Counted from the stretch's first letter, positions 36,432 through 49,800 are shown. The stretch: DNA of 64,000 nt from Epiperipatus broadwayi (GCA_028023455.1 JAQFVV010006309.1:3759482-3823481); one strand, 5' to 3'. Notes: a model not told the origin generated them from the sequence alone. Numbers and translations are program-made.

Positions 36432-38714
36432 TATATAACTTACAAGCTTAAGAGATAGGGTCATGTGATCTATGAATTGATCTATGACTCTTATTTTGAC
36501 TATAGTATTATGTAACTTTGGTGTTAATGATAACAGTTAAATGCATTTGAAAAGTTTGAATAAAGTTTGAATTTTTCTAAAAAAATATTTAACAATTAAA
36601 ACTAGATAATGGAAATAATCCAAAGTATAATTATAAAAATAATACTCATCACATCATCCTTATGAAATCCATTGTTGTCAACTAGAGATAGAGTTGAAAA
36701 TAGCCCTTTTAAAAAAAATGTTATAATATTGATATTAATATGAAAATAATATTTTGATCAACCCTTAGATCATGATTGCCATATTAATTGCTAGTGATCT
36801 GATCATAATTTTCACTTGAAAATTCGGATGAGTATGCTAGAATATAGAGATTGCATTTTAGTTTAAAATAGTGCCTGATTATTTGAATTATTATTCAATT
36901 AAGTTTCTTACAATTATACATTTACATCATATGCATCCATAAGTTGTCTGATTGAATACTTATCACCTTTATAATATTTGAAATATATATTCAAATATTG
37001 CAGTTATTCATTGTTTAAGAGCCACAATTTTATTTTCTGATTTAAGCTCTTTTAGATTAATCATTTTTTTACAATCTAATGAATTACATATAATCCATTT
37101 AAGAAATAGATGTTTGAGAAGCATCACAAATGTTCAAAAGAAATGGTAGAATGGTAGCAGTTTTTAGCATATACAAGCATTTTTCTAATTATTTCTGATT
37201 TTAAAAAATAAGTTTCTGCTTGAATAAATTAAATTGCCAAAATGCTTATAAGTTCAACTGTATTTCTTGTTTTTCTAATCTTCTCTAAATCTTAACTGCC
37301 TTTTACATAAAAAAATTATTTACTCTATTTTTAATAATGTGAATGTTTACTGTTAACTCTACTTCTTGGGGAAATGGGATGAGATGCTAATATTTTCTCT
37401 CTCTATTAGAATTATAATAATTTCATAACTTTAACAATTTTATCATTAATTAATTTGTTGGATTGTCTCTACTTTAATAATTACCAGATCTCTTAGAATA
37501 GTTTGCAGACTAATTAGTTAATATTTTTACTGCTACATGTTTTAAATCCTAAAACAATTTTTTTACATATATTATTATTATCAAAAAGACCAACTTCTTT
37601 CATGGAAACCTACAATACCTGAGCTTTATTTTCATTTTTGACAATAAATTCTCTAATCTTTTTATTATTTTTATTTATATATCTAATTTTATGATATTTA
37701 ATTCTAAATACTTTGATTTCAAAAAAAATTTGAATTAATGCTCTAAATCCTGAAATGCAGTTTTATCATTGAAGGAAAGTTTTTTTTTTTTTCAACAAAT
37801 AAACTAGGTGATAACTGAACAAATATTAAGATTATCCAAGGATTTTTTGAATGGATGAGACTGATAGAGTAATGGAAAGTGAGAACTTGACATCCACTGC
37901 TCTATTAAAAATTGCTTGTTTGAGAAATTGATGAACATATTACAAGTGTTCTCACAGTAAACACTGATTACTCAATCTAACAACATATGTGGAGTTTCAC
38001 AATTAACATTGCAAATGTGTTGATGTGGCTGATTTTTGCTCCACAAGATAAGTTAAAGTTTTAATTATTTTAATAATATACAGACAAAAAGTTCTGTTGC
38101 TGGAGAATATTTGTTTAAAGAGTGGATGAGAAAAGAGAGTTGGAGTGAAGGGAGCTAGATTTAATTGAATTTAAAAAGATTGAGGAAAAATATTGCTAAC
38201 ATTTAGAGAGCAATTTGAGATACTGACATTTTACTAGTAAGGCATATATAAGATTAGTTTGATTTTAGGAGGTTTGCTAATAAAAAAATTTTAATTTAAG
38301 TGAGAGAATGATTCGTTTTAAAAAAAGAGGGCTAATATTGAGGTATGAGTTTTAGGGGAGTGTTTCTCATTTCCATTATAGAAGAGAATTTTTTTTTATA
38401 AAGAGGTTTGGAGAGAGGTAGAAAAATCATAAATTTAATTATAAAGTAGGGGAATTGGAAAAATAAGGAAATATGAACCATGTGTATTTTACAATGTATG
38501 TATGATAGACAGAGGGAAACTAGGCATGCTTTAGTAGCAGGTATAGTATGTGATAAAATTTTCCAATTGAAATGTTAAATAAGACTAGGAAGTATGTAAA
38601 AGGTGTATGGTTGTGTACATCATGTATAAATGTGAAAAAATAGGTGAGAAATAGTTTTTAAGTGTAGATAATTTAAAGAGAAAGTTAGGGGAAAATGTAG
38701 GTAAGAACAGTAGA

Positions 38715-39400
38715 ATGGAGTATATGTTTAATAGTATGACAAGAGATATAGATGTCAAAATAAGTAGTGCAATGGGAATAGTTAGCCAAATAATAAAGAA
38801 GATAGAGGAAGAGGTTAAGAATGTAGAAGTAAAATTAAATGTGTTAGATATGAAATATGAGTTGATTAAGGAATTAATTAATAGAAGCAATAAGGAAGAA
38901 ATAAATAAGTTCAGAAGTTTGAAGAAAATGTTACAGATGAAATAGGGAAAGTAAACTTTGAAACAGTCTTGATAGGGGACTTACTAATTAGAGTATGTAA
39001 AGAGGTAATTGCAAGGTAGAATTGAAATAGATATGTAAGAGTATGTTTGCCTGGAGTTAGAATTAGGGGTGTTACATATAAGGTAAAAAAACAGGGAAGT
39101 AGAGATGTTTGTGTTATAGAGGGGACAAATAATTTATCAGAGCCATCAGAGAAAGTAATGGATGCATACAAAGAATTGATTAGTAATTTTAATAATATTA
39201 AAGGAGTAGTAGCAATAGTTGGATTACTATCAAGATTCAACAGTAGGTATATGTTAGATAGGGCATGTTCTATAAATGAGAAATTGGAAAAAACTATGCA
39301 TTAGAAATAATGTTATGTTTGTGTATGTGTGTGATTTTTTTATTAGTAAGAGGGAGTTTAACAGTTTATTGTATAAGGAAGTGAAGCATTAGGGAGCTTG
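38715..39400 (+). pseudogene. LINE ORF1: coiled coil plus SGNH-esterase-like domain
   Basis: A 76-codon open piece (38715-38945) has coiled-coil character (IIKKIEEEVKNVEVKLNVLD). After one stop the same style continues: VLIGDLLIR near 38968 (GDS-type first block with the Ser codon apparently replaced), VCVIEGTNNLSEPSEKV near 39110 (the GTNN block III of SGNH hydrolases), and AIVGLLSRFNSRYML, SINEKLEK up to 39300. A VYVCDFF trace follows where the final catalytic Asp/His block would be. SGNH-esterase domains occur in ORF1 of several LINE groups. Confidence 0.6.
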
Positions 39401-39899
39401 ATTTATCAATAATATTATATTTCATGAAACTTATAAAGAGGGTAGAGTTTAAATTACACTGTTGGCAAAAAAATGGTTAAAGATGGATGGGATCTAAGAA
39501 GTAAACAAAGGGTAGCTTATCTAAAAGTAGATGTGGAGAGGATTTGTGTCAGTAAAACTAATGATAAACAAACTAACTAAAAATATAATAGAGAAGAAAG
39601 AATCAAAAGAACTTATTAAAGGGCAGAAAGAAAGGGGAAAATTTGTAAAAAATTGGATATTTGAATTTACAAGGTGATAGGAGACCAGAAAAGTGTTGGA
39701 ATTAAACAGAGCAGTTAAAAATAAAACAGTAATGGAAACACATATCTAAGAGAAGAAGAACCTACACTATAAAATTTGGTATAGTATATAAATAGAAAAG
39801 AAAAAAGAAAAAAGAGTGGTGGTATAGGTGTAATGTCAAAAAATTATTTAAATACTGTAAAGTATCAAGAGCATTTGTGGTTTGAGTTAAAATTAGGAA

Positions 39900-42710
39900 G
39901 ACAAGAATGATGGTGGTTGTAGAGTATATGGCCACTGTAGATAGTCAAACAACAATGGATGAGAACAAAGGATATAGAGTTTCCAAAATAAAGGGGAAAA
40001 TAATTATGTTTATAGGGGATATGAATGGACATATTGAAGAATGGGCAGTTTCTGAAAAATGTTTGTCAGAGAGTGAATTTGAACATTGGAGATGTATCAA
40101 ATATTTATGAGGGGCAATACACATTGTATAGAAATAATATATTTCACACAATAGATTATGTATTAGTAGGTAAAGAAGGAATGAATAAAATGAAAAGTAA
40201 AGTTTTTGATAATGAGGTGAATGTAACCGTGATCATAATTTCTTTATAATAGAAATGGTTAGAAATGCAGTGGAAAATAAAAGTAGAAATGATGGTGAAA
40301 GATATGGATAGAGAGTGAAGGATAAGAATAAGAAAAATATTTAAAAAAATGTAGAAGTTAGGAAGAATTTTTTGGGAATAAATAAAGATTAGTGTGGTGA
40401 AGTAAAAAAACAGTGGCATATAGGGTTTGAGATGAGAGTATTCAGAAAAAATAAAGGTAATAGAAAAATGAGAATTAATAAAAGTGTAAAAGAGATGAAA
40501 AAGCATGCAGAGATTATAAATGTGCTATTAAGAACAGAGAAAGTGAAAAAGATGTTAATATTAAATAGAAAAAATTATTTAAATAAAAAAAAGTTATAGA
40601 TCATTATGTAGAGAGAATAAAATTAAATAGTAAATTATTTGAAGATATTAATAAAAGTGGAAAAGATGGAAGTAAAAAATTTTGGAAATATATTAAATGA
40701 AGGAATGTAGGGATGAGGAGAAAGAGTGTAGTTCTAGAGAAGAATTAAAGTCAATCTTAAATAAGTATATAACGGATATAGAAAAGATGTTAGATGTGAT
40801 TGACAGAATGAAACGCACATAGTAATGAAAATATTAATTTTATAGAAAATGAACTGAATGAGGCAGGGAAGAAGTTGAAAAATGGGAAGGCATGAGGTTT
40901 AGATGGATGGGCAGCAGAGTTGGCAAAGAATTTGGGAAATAAGGCAAAATTAAATCTATTATCATGCTTCAATAAGATGACACAGAAGACAGAATTCCCA
41001 GATAGTTGGAATAATACAAGAATGAGGCTATTATTTAAAGGAAAGGATAAGACCATAGAAAGATAAACAATTATAGACCAGTGGTGGTAATGTCATTATT
41101 GTATAATGTTTTCATGTATATGATGGCAAGAAGGGTGGCAAAATGGTTGAAAGTAAATAATATAGTGGGAGAAATGCAAGAAGGTTTTCGAATGGATAGG
41201 CATACAGGAGATAGTTTGTTTCACACAACTTATAAAAATGAGTAGCAATACAAATAGACAATTATATATAGTCTTTATAGATATAGAAAAGGCATATGAT
41301 ATAATGAATAAAAATAGATTATGTATAAGTTTAGTAAATTTGGTAATGAATGGGGCTTTTATACAAATCAGTTAGGAAATATAGAATCAGATTTAAAATT
41401 GAAGTAGGAGTAAGGCAAGAATGCCTTATGTCACCTATTTTGTTTTTGTTATGTTTGAGAGAAATGGAAAGGGCAATAGAAAGATTAGGAAGATGGGTAG
41501 ATATACCATTAGTAGATGGCAAGGGAGTGTATACATTATCAGGTCTTTTATTTGCTGATCATATTTTCTTATGCATGGAAAGTCAGTAAGATATGGAAGT
41601 TCTACAGAAGACGTGTGCAGGAATACGTAAAGAGATGGGGATCAAATTTATTGAAGAAAAATCGAAAGTAATGATGGTAAATACTGGGGGAGGGGGGGAT
41701 TTTTTTTTTGGGAAGATATAAAATTAAGTGTGATGAATAGGTACAACTATTTGGGAATTGTCTTAAGTAATCAAAGAAATTGCTTGGAGGAATGGGAAAA
41801 TAATTAATAAATGAAACAAAGTAAAGAAAGAGACTGATAAAGAAATTAACAGTATTTTCATACAATAAATATGATGTAGCAAGAATTGTATGGAAGGGAG
41901 TGGCAGTAGAGGGTTAACATATGATAATGATGTGTTATATGTTAGCAAAGGGGTATTAGATTACTTAGAAAAAGTACAAATAGAAGTAGAAAGACCTGCA
42001 TTAGATGCAGATGTGTGAATGGCAAAGAGGCATTCAAGGAGAAATGGGATGGTCAAGTTTTTATATGAGAAATGCAAAAAATAAAATGAAAATGTTTGGT
42101 AGATTGAAATTTATGGATAGTAAGAGAATAGCCAAAATAGTATTTAATTGGGTTATGAATAAAAGGCAGGCAACAAGATGGGTGAGAATGGTAGTAGGGT
42201 ATGCAAAAGATTTGAATAAGGACTTTTATGTCAGTATACTTGTACAAAGAATGGGATAATTATGTTTGGAGAATTGTTGGGTGTTTGCAAAGACTTGGAT
42301 AGAAGAATAGATGTATTAATAAACAAATAAGGAGCTGGAGAGATGGAAAAATAGTATGGAGAGTAAAAAGAGCTTAAATATATATAGAAGCAAATAATAT
42401 TTGATGTGAATTAACTTATGATAATAGCAGGAATAGTAGTTTACTATCTAAGGCTCAAACAGGATTTCTAGGCAGAAGGGAATATACACATAAATGAATA
42501 AATGTGGGTGATTTCATCTGCAGAGTACATAAAGAAGGCATGGAAAATATTAGGCATTTGCTAATAGAATGTAAATGCTTACAAGCTGATAGGGTACAAA
42601 TAATGAAGTTGTGGGAGAATAAATATAGACCAAGTGATTATACCCAAAGTGGGTTATTAGTCTTTATACTAGGGCTGGAAAAATATAAGGGGGATATATA
42701 TATGTAAAGG
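39900..42710 (+). pseudogene. LINE ORF2: endonuclease and reverse transcriptase, decayed
   Basis: The endonuclease trace is KIIMFIGDMNGHIE near 40000 and NIFHTIDYVLVG near 40140. RT blocks are: AGKKLKNGKA-stop-GLDGW near 40870, NNYRPVVVMSLLYN near 41075, MQEGFRMDRHTGDSLF near 41180, LYIVFIDIEKAYD near 41265, VGVRQECLMSPILF near 41405, and LLFADHIFL near 41545 (the catalytic FADD reads FADH). A late block at about 42510-42590 (CRVHKEGMENIRHLLIECKC) has the Cys/His spacing of C-terminal zinc knuckles of some LINEs. Frame breaks and the FADH change make it non-functional. Confidence 0.75.
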
Positions 42711-43148
42711 CCATGGAATGGACAAAGATGATGTGGAAATGGAATAGAGCTGGATAAAAAAGAATGTGGGAAAAACTTAGGGTGGGGAATGGAAAGGGAA
42801 GGTGGCTAACAGGGTTTTTTTTGGACATATTGGCCAAGAGATTCCTGACTTCGATAAAGCAATAGCCATATCACATCATGTGCATTATGTAAATTTTCTA
42901 AACACGACCCAGTCTAACCCTTTATAGTCAGAATCACTGCCACACTCTGCTAATTATCTACCAGTTATGCTTTGAAACAGACACAGCAGACATCGAAAGT
43001 TAACTCAGCAGATTATTAAAAAAATTATTTTAAACTCTCTTTAGCCATATTTATTACTTATTTGTCTATTACATATTTTCTACAGCTTTGGCCCTTTGTT
43101 TTAATAATCTTACTTGCATTTATGAAATTGTACTTTGTTTATTGTCAA

Positions 43149-43227
43149 GCATTGGTGGTCGAGTGGTCAGGACAGCTGCCTTCCAAGCAGTTGTCCCAGG
43201 TTAGCGGGTTCCCTTCCCAGCTGATGC
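43149..43227 (+). tRNA. tRNA-Gly(TCC)-like sequence, probably pseudogene or SINE head
   Basis: A 7-bp acceptor stem closes (GCATTGG with CTGATGC, including G-T pairs). The D-arm region reads GGTCGAGTGGTCAGGAC. An anticodon stem GCTGC/GCAGT holds the loop CTTCCAA with anticodon TCC. The wording is that of metazoan tRNA-Gly(TCC). The 3' half is disturbed: about seven extra bases and GGTTCCCTTCC in place of the B box GGTTCRANTCC, with a poor T stem. It is followed by A and T runs. It lies 300 bp after a dead LINE, so a tRNA-derived SINE or retro-pseudogene is as likely as a gene. Confidence 0.55.
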
Positions 43228-43459
43228 TATGACACATGAGAAAAAAATTTTTTTTGTTAATTTCTTTTGGTTGCATTATTTATGTGTTCTTTGAATGTTA
43301 TTCATCTGAATAATGATTTAGGTGCTTTGCAATTTGCTTTGTATAGTTTTTTGTTGATTAAGTTGGTAAATGTATTTATTTCTGAATAAACATTTTATAT
43401 TCAATAACAAAATTTCTTTGCCAATTCTTGTGTATTTAAATGATGTGGAAAATATGTGT

Positions 43460-43557
43460 ATTATAAAGTTGCTATTTAATTTACTTTAAAATAAGTAAAA
43501 ATGATAGTATTATAAAGTTGCTATTTAATTTACTTTAAAATAAGTAAAAATGATAGT
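43460..43557. repeat. Two tandem copies of a 49-bp unit
   Basis: The unit starting TATTATAAAGTTGCTATTT and ending AAAAATGATAG is present twice back to back with no visible difference, so the duplication is recent. Confidence 0.8.
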
Positions 43558-44330
43558 ATTTTGAAGATATAGAATTATTCTATTTGCTATAAAACATTTC
43601 TTACATAATTCTCAAGGATTATTATCTTTTTTCTGTGCAATTGGCAATAAATAAAAAGTCATTAGCACCCCTTGCTGGAAGAAGTGAGTTCTCTGAGGAG
43701 ATTTAATTAAAATTTGAATAACAGCACAATAAATTTAAATGAATTTAAATATAATCAAGTATACTTAAATACCACAACAAAAGAAATGTAAAAGAGCTAT
43801 GATTATGATATAGAACATAGCGAAAGCATGCTTTAGCATGAATAAAGATAACTTTAAAACTATACATCTACTTTTTCTGTATAAATGTCTGAACATTTAC
43901 ATAAATAATATAAAACGTTTCACAAATGTGTTGCTTTTTTAGATATTTTACTAATGAATTCTGTCGCATTTTATAATCTAACTGCTAATTTATTTCAGTG
44001 TCAATTGATTTATGATGGTTTACTTCCATCTAATTCATTCATATCTTTTCTATTGTGCTTCACCTATTAGTGTTAGACTTTTTAATTATTATTGACAAAC
44101 AGATCCGTTTTTCAACTGATTTTACCATTTTATGAACATTTATACAGTATTCAAATTCATATATTTAATTTTGTTCATGAGTTATTCACAAGAATGATTA
44201 AATATTAAACTCTTCTTTCACATGTATAATTTAATTTTGATCTTCTCAACTGCTCTTTTTTCCAATAAGTTCTTTCATTTTTTAGATTCTGCATCATTTC
44301 TGTTCTTAGTTATTTAATGAGTTGTGCTAT

Positions 44331-45104
44331 TGTTTAATGTATTGAGATATTATTTTATATAGCGCTATGTTTATTTATGTAATAGTAATATTAGCGATTA
44401 AGCCAATGCACATGCGCTTTAAAGAGATTATATAAATGAATACTCAATTTTCCAGACACGAGATATAGTATTTTAAAAAGAATGGAATGAATCCATCCAT
44501 TCTTTCTGACCCAAACGTTTATGTATGGGCAAATCTTAAGTGTGTGGAAATAAGAGTGTGAGATGTTACACGATCACTTTAAATTACATTTGTTAAGTTT
44601 GAATGAATGACACTTTGCGAAATCTTTACAATTTACGAACTGTCATTCTTTAGTTGAAATTAAACATATATAATGAGATATTATTTTATATAGCGCTATG
44701 TTTATTTATGTAATAGTAATATTCTTTCTAAAATACTATATCTCGTGTCTGAAAAATTGAGTATTCATTTATATAATCTCTTTAAAGTGCATGTGCATTG
44801 GCTTAATCGTAATATTACTATTACATAAATAAACATAGCGCTATATAAAATAATATCTCATTATATATATGTTTAATTTCAACTAAAGTAATTTAAAGTG
44901 ATCGTGTAACATCTCACACTCTTATTTCCACACACTTAAGATTTGCCCATACATAAACGTTTGGGTCAGAAAGAATGGGTGGATTCATTCCATTCTTTCT
45001 AAAATACTATATCTCGTGTCTGGAAAATTGAGTATTCATTTATATAATCTCTTTAAAGCGCATGTGCATTGGCTTAATCGCTAATATTACTGTTTAATGT
45101 ATTG
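44331..45104. mobile_element. Nested foldback element flanked by a 14-bp direct repeat
   Basis: TGTTTAATGTATTG occurs at 44331-44344 and at 45091-45104, as a target-site duplication would. Between them a block (about 44383-44588) returns inverted at the right end (about 44870-45090). A shorter block starting GAGATATTATTTTATATAGCGC occurs direct at 44343 and 44673 and inverted at about 44812-44862. The block with CCAATGCACATGC is also inverted at about 44727-44808. This is one foldback element carrying a second, partial copy inside it. No coding frame. Confidence 0.75.
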
Positions 45105-48100
45105 TAATGTAGCACTACATTTTTTTTAGACAATATTCTAATTTTGTTCTTGTCTGAAAGTTTGTGTTGAAAGTATTGTAGTTGCTAGTATTGTCATTGA
45201 TTGGCTAGTAACACTTGAAGAAGAGATAATAATACTACTAAAAACACTGTGCTACATACTAATCTGCATGCTATTATTAACAAATGAATGTGTACGTAAG
45301 TGTAAATAAATTTTGAATTTTTATAAGAACATTTAACTAATATCAGTTGATGGAAATTGTCTAATGTATAATTGCAACTATTGGAACTTCATCTGTTGTT
45401 CACAGTTTTTTTAGTGTAAACATCAATATTTTCATTTGAAAATTATTATAATAATATTTTATCCCATAAATTGAAATATAACATGGGACATTGTAAAATC
45501 TATGCATTATTATAAAACCATTGCTTTTTTAAAATTGTTTAGAAAGTCATTTTTGAAACCGAAAAGATATTTTCTTTTTTTTTAAGTCTGAACTTGTGGC
45601 TTATCATTGAATCTTACTTTATCAAGTATATTGAGAAAAACATCTTTTTTTTTCTTCTTACTGAGTTAGTGTCATTTTGTATATAATATTTTAGCTTATA
45701 GAGATTTTCAATAGTTTCTCTTCCTCTTTCCTTCTTTATTTTTGCTTTATTTTGGTTATTATATGTTACTTGTAGAGATTTCAGAGCTCAGTATAAAATT
45801 GATCCATATTGCTTTGTTATTTGCTTTGTTTTGGTTTTTTTAATAATTACAAATTTTTAATCAGATATGAGAAATTAAGTTTTTATTGCATCATAGATTT
45901 AACTTTACTAATAAAATGCTAGTAAAATTTTTGTTATTATATTTCTGATTAATAAAAATAAGATGATATTGATATATTTCATTTGAATTTTCATGATTTG
46001 TTAAATCGATGCAAACTAATTCTTGGTTTGTAAAAACTACACTATAATTGTATTGTTACTAGTCTGTTATTACATGTTTAATAAAATTGAATTAATGTAT
46101 ATTTGTAATATTTGTTATATTTAGAATTAATTTCTGTACTTGTATTTCCTTTTTGGATATAATGTATTTATATTTTTTGTTGTTTTTTTTTCTTCTTTTC
46201 ATCAAAAAAAAATTAGAGAATATTAATCACAAACACATGGAGAGAAACAGTCAATAAATAATATATTCTAAATGTATTTACAGTGCTGAGCTTTCTTGCC
46301 AAAGGCAGCAGACATAAAATTTTAAAAAAACCTTGCATCTACAAATGATATTATGAAATTGATTATATATTTTGTAATGATTTTTTTTTTCTACGTTTCT
46401 ATTTTTTTAAAAAACTATATAACCCTTCTCATATACTCTATGCCCTTTTAAATCATAACTTGCAAAAAAATAAATAAACAATAAGTATATAGGTATTACT
46501 ATTTAACATACCTTTTACATTTTTTTAAATTTATATATTTATTTCAATAAACAATTGATGTCATTCTTATTAGTTTGTGTAAGTCAGGTGATGTTATTTG
46601 TTAATATATAGTTTGTTACATTTTATGAACTTTCTAGTGATAATAATAATAAGATTAGATCTGCAGTTAAGTGCTTTCATGTTGCTTATTTATGGGTTCA
46701 ATCTTAGATTTTTAACATATCTGCTTTTTAAACACACTTTTGTACATATACACGCATATATATATATATATATATACACACACAACCTGTACTTGCTAAT
46801 ATTAAATTAGGTTGTATATATGTACACCTGTATTTGCTAATATTTAATCAGATTTGTTGATTAACAGAAAAGTAAATGTTGGCAAGACAGTAGTATGATA
46901 AGAAGATAATGCTTAAAAGACTATGTACCTCGAATTAGTTGTAAACAAATTTGAAGAGTTGTATGCTTCAATCTTTACATGTCTCTGGGTTTCATACTAC
47001 ATGAAAAAATTGATACATTGCTTTGTAATATATCTACATTTTGGACATAACTTTCATTATCAATTACCTTGGAGCAATTCTGGAAATCAAAGCAAATATG
47101 ACAGCCATTACTATTATCCTAATATTGTAATAGCAACCAACTTCATATCAATGCAAAAATTTAGCACTATGATCTCTCAGTAGCCTTTTCTAACATGGTT
47201 ACATGCTTATCAAAGCAGAATCATAGATTCTCATTATTAAATAAGTGTGATATTTTTATTATATATTTTAATTTGTCACTTCTTTCATGTAGTATTGCAT
47301 CTGCAATAAAAATGTATTGCTACATTTTGATTTACAAGTATCAAACTTACCCCACCCACAACTTTGATACAATCCATTCTTAATAAGTACATTAATGATT
47401 ATCACTAATTATTTATTAAACTAGAGATTATCTCTAACCCAGATATAAACTTTAAACTTCAGCTAAAGATTAATATATCTGTTTTTTATTTAATTAAACA
47501 CACACATGGATTGATTCAACTTCAGTTATTTTTATCCATGTGTGATATGTTATAGATGTTCTTAATGACATCCACTCCATCATGAACTCTTGAAACATAT
47601 GAATAAAGACATAATAAAAGTCAAATGATTCTCGGATGCATTTCATGCTAAACCAGCACTCATCGGTTGCCTCGGGTGACAATTCTTCACGTGGGTGAAC
47701 TGATGCTTTATGAGTTCTTTATTCATGTGTTTCAGGAGTAAATACATCTATAAAAATTGTATTATGCATGATGATTGCAGCTATCATTTTCTTCAAATTT
47801 ATTTATAGTGTTATTAAGTATTGCTAAAATAGCTCTGGCATATGTAATTATAGATAAACTACAAACCATGAACCACATAATTAATGGTTGTCGAATTTAT
47901 AGATACAGTGGCAGAATTGAAATCACTAATGAATCTAACTTTTGATTGAAATCTCTAAAGATTTCTTTGTTATCTTTGGTAAATGTTAAGCTGTCTAAAA
48001 AAAAACATTTAGATTTTGAATAAATAAATCGAATAATCATTTAGTTAAATGCCCAGGAGCTCATATGACTTTTGAGTTTTCAAATGATAGATTGAGTGCC

Positions 48101-48529
48101 ATAGTTCTAATCAATAATTCACTGAACTTTTTTTTTTTTACTTTCATTATCTGAGAATGAATCAGGAAATCTTTAGCTTTAAATTCTGATCACTGGGTAA
48201 ACCACACAGGACAATATTGCTCTTATTAGATAATAATATCTTATTTCTATTAAATCAGCAAATCCTTATTAAGATATATGTATATTTTGCAGAAATAGAT
48301 TACTTACTAATCAAAACTTAACCTATAAATTATTGTTTATTTTAATATAACTTTAATATTTAAAATATATAAATATTTCAGATTTATACTTTTTAATTAC
48401 ATCAATGGCATTGTTTGTAATTAAAGGATCACACCTTTCTTTTTAAAAAGTAAATTCAAACATGGAATGATCAAGTATTTTGATATTATATGCTAATATA
48501 TATGCACATGTACATGTTTATTATTGTAG
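45105..48529 (+). other. 3' part of the 18.5-kb intron
   Basis: AT-rich DNA with an (AT)n(CA)n microsatellite at about 46752-46787 and a duplicated phrase TTTGCTAATATT (46790-46850). Open frames of 60-86 codons have no domain. The pyrimidine-poor acceptor TTATTATTGTAG ends at 48529. Confidence 0.5.
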
Positions 48530-48681
48530 TTGTCCTACCTGGACCTCCACAACATCTACAAGCAGAAGTTGCTGATAATGGTATTCGAGTTACCTGGTTT
48601 GCTCCTAGTCACAATGCTGATCGTGTTATTCGCTATACTGTTGTATATATGCCAGTCAACAATGCTACTTATTTGCAGCGA
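48530..48681 (+). CDS. Exon encoding the N-terminal half of an FN3 domain
   Basis: Exon of 152 bp between TTATTGTAG and CGA|GTAAGT (a consensus donor). It enters in phase 1, matching the donor phase of the DB exon, and leaves in phase 0. The translation VLPGPPQHLQAEVADNG, IRVTWFAPS and VIRYTVVYMPV shows the FN3 hallmarks of strands A to C/C': the P-G-P-P entry, the conserved Trp in strand B and the Tyr-x-Val-x-Tyr of strand C. In IGDB-type proteins this segment follows the DB module within a few residues, as it does here on splicing (CFSEGK then V-VLPGPP). Confidence 0.88.
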
Positions 48682-49484
48682 GTAAGTTTGAAGTATAATT
48701 AGAATTGTGCTTTTTCAAAAACATCTTTGTATTTATGTACACATTATAATTATTATAAGTTTTAGATCTTTATTAAACAATTGTACTCCAAACAATTTTT
48801 ATAAATATCTAGCTACATCATCTAATATCAAAGTTAATTGCATTCAGATGAAAAATGAATCTATTTTTTATTTGCATTCAAGTTCTTAAAGTAGACTGTA
48901 AATCAGATAATGATAACTAACAGTGGGAATTTCATATCAACCAAGATTTCATTGAAACTTGGCTCTAATCAGATTATTTTACATTTTTACACAGCAGAGA
49001 TAATTTCTATTAATTTTCATAACATTGTACACAAACCACTCTAATAAAATATATTATATAATAAGTGCATTGATAAATATTTATTTTTTATGTAGCACTG
49101 TTTTAATATAAATTGATACACACCCGTAAGCAAGATTAGTTTACTTCCATATATATTTCAATAAATACTGGGCCCTATAAAAAATAAATACTTATCAATG
49201 TGTTTAGATTCTAAGTTGTTATATGTTAATTGCAGTGATTAAAAATGAGATAAATACTCTCTCCTGTAATATTTGGATTACACTTGTACAATTTGAACAT
49301 CATTTAAAAAGCCAGGCATATAATAGACTCAAGCCCTGAATAATGCATGGTAGGTAAAAGTTGTCTTATATATAGATAAGCTGGAAGGACAATTGAATTC
49401 ACTTGTTCTTTAAAATCTTTGCTTATTGTGTCAGTTTATATTAAAACAGTGCATGTGTGAAGATTAGTTTACTTTCTTATATAG
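48682..49484 (+). other. Intron start before the giant palindrome
   Basis: AT-rich, nothing recognised. The intron runs 48682-61222. Confidence 0.5.
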
Positions 49485-49632
49485 GTGCTGATTTAGTATG
49501 CGCTCACGGCCGCCATTTTGAATTACAAGAACCACCCAAACCATGCTGAAACATCCAACCGATAAATGACATCGCTCAAAATGGCCATTTTCGTAGGTAA
49601 AAAAAACAAAAATCGGAATTTTCATATTAGTC

Positions 49633-49800
49633 AATCACGTGACTAAAATGGTAAAACATAAAAATCTTAATTTTCATTAAAAAAATCACGTGATTAAAAT
49701 ATTAAAACACAAAAATCACAATTTTCATAAAAAAATCACGTGATTAAAATATTAAAACACAAAAATAGCAATTTTAATTTTAAAAAAATCACGTGATTAA
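49633..49800. repeat. Left CACGTG array, four units of about 50 bp
   Basis: AATCACGTGA(T/C)TAAAAT followed by AAAACA(C/T)AAAAAT occurs four times at about 50-bp spacing. CACGTG is itself palindromic, and the same array is mirrored in the right arm at 54980-55145. Repeated subterminal motifs are where transposases often bind; it also equals an E-box core. Both readings are inference. Confidence 0.75.

Larger units (their letters stand above)
30018..38100 (+). other. First part of an 18.5-kb intron
   Basis: The intron spans 30018-48529. This part is AT-rich DNA with a small inverted repeat (32896-33092), a GC-richer segment (about 33880-35420) and tRNA-like pieces near 35165 and 35969. It also holds a near-perfect 313-bp hairpin (36119-36431). 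From 30300 to 32850 and from 36450 to 38100 I see nothing beyond low-complexity sequence. Confidence 0.55.
38100..42850 (+). mobile_element. Decayed LINE with SGNH-esterase-like ORF1 and C-terminal zinc-knuckle-like ORF2
   Basis: The + strand is strongly purine-rich across this span. In order there are a possible Cys-rich start (about 38460-38640), a coiled coil (38715-38945), an SGNH-hydrolase-like region (about 38960-39400), an endonuclease trace (about 39900-40240), a reverse transcriptase (about 40850-41760) and a C-terminal Cys/His segment (about 42500-42600). Many stops and frame changes show it is dead. It differs from the two CR1/jockey-like LINEs in base composition and domain set. 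Ends are approximate. Confidence 0.75.
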
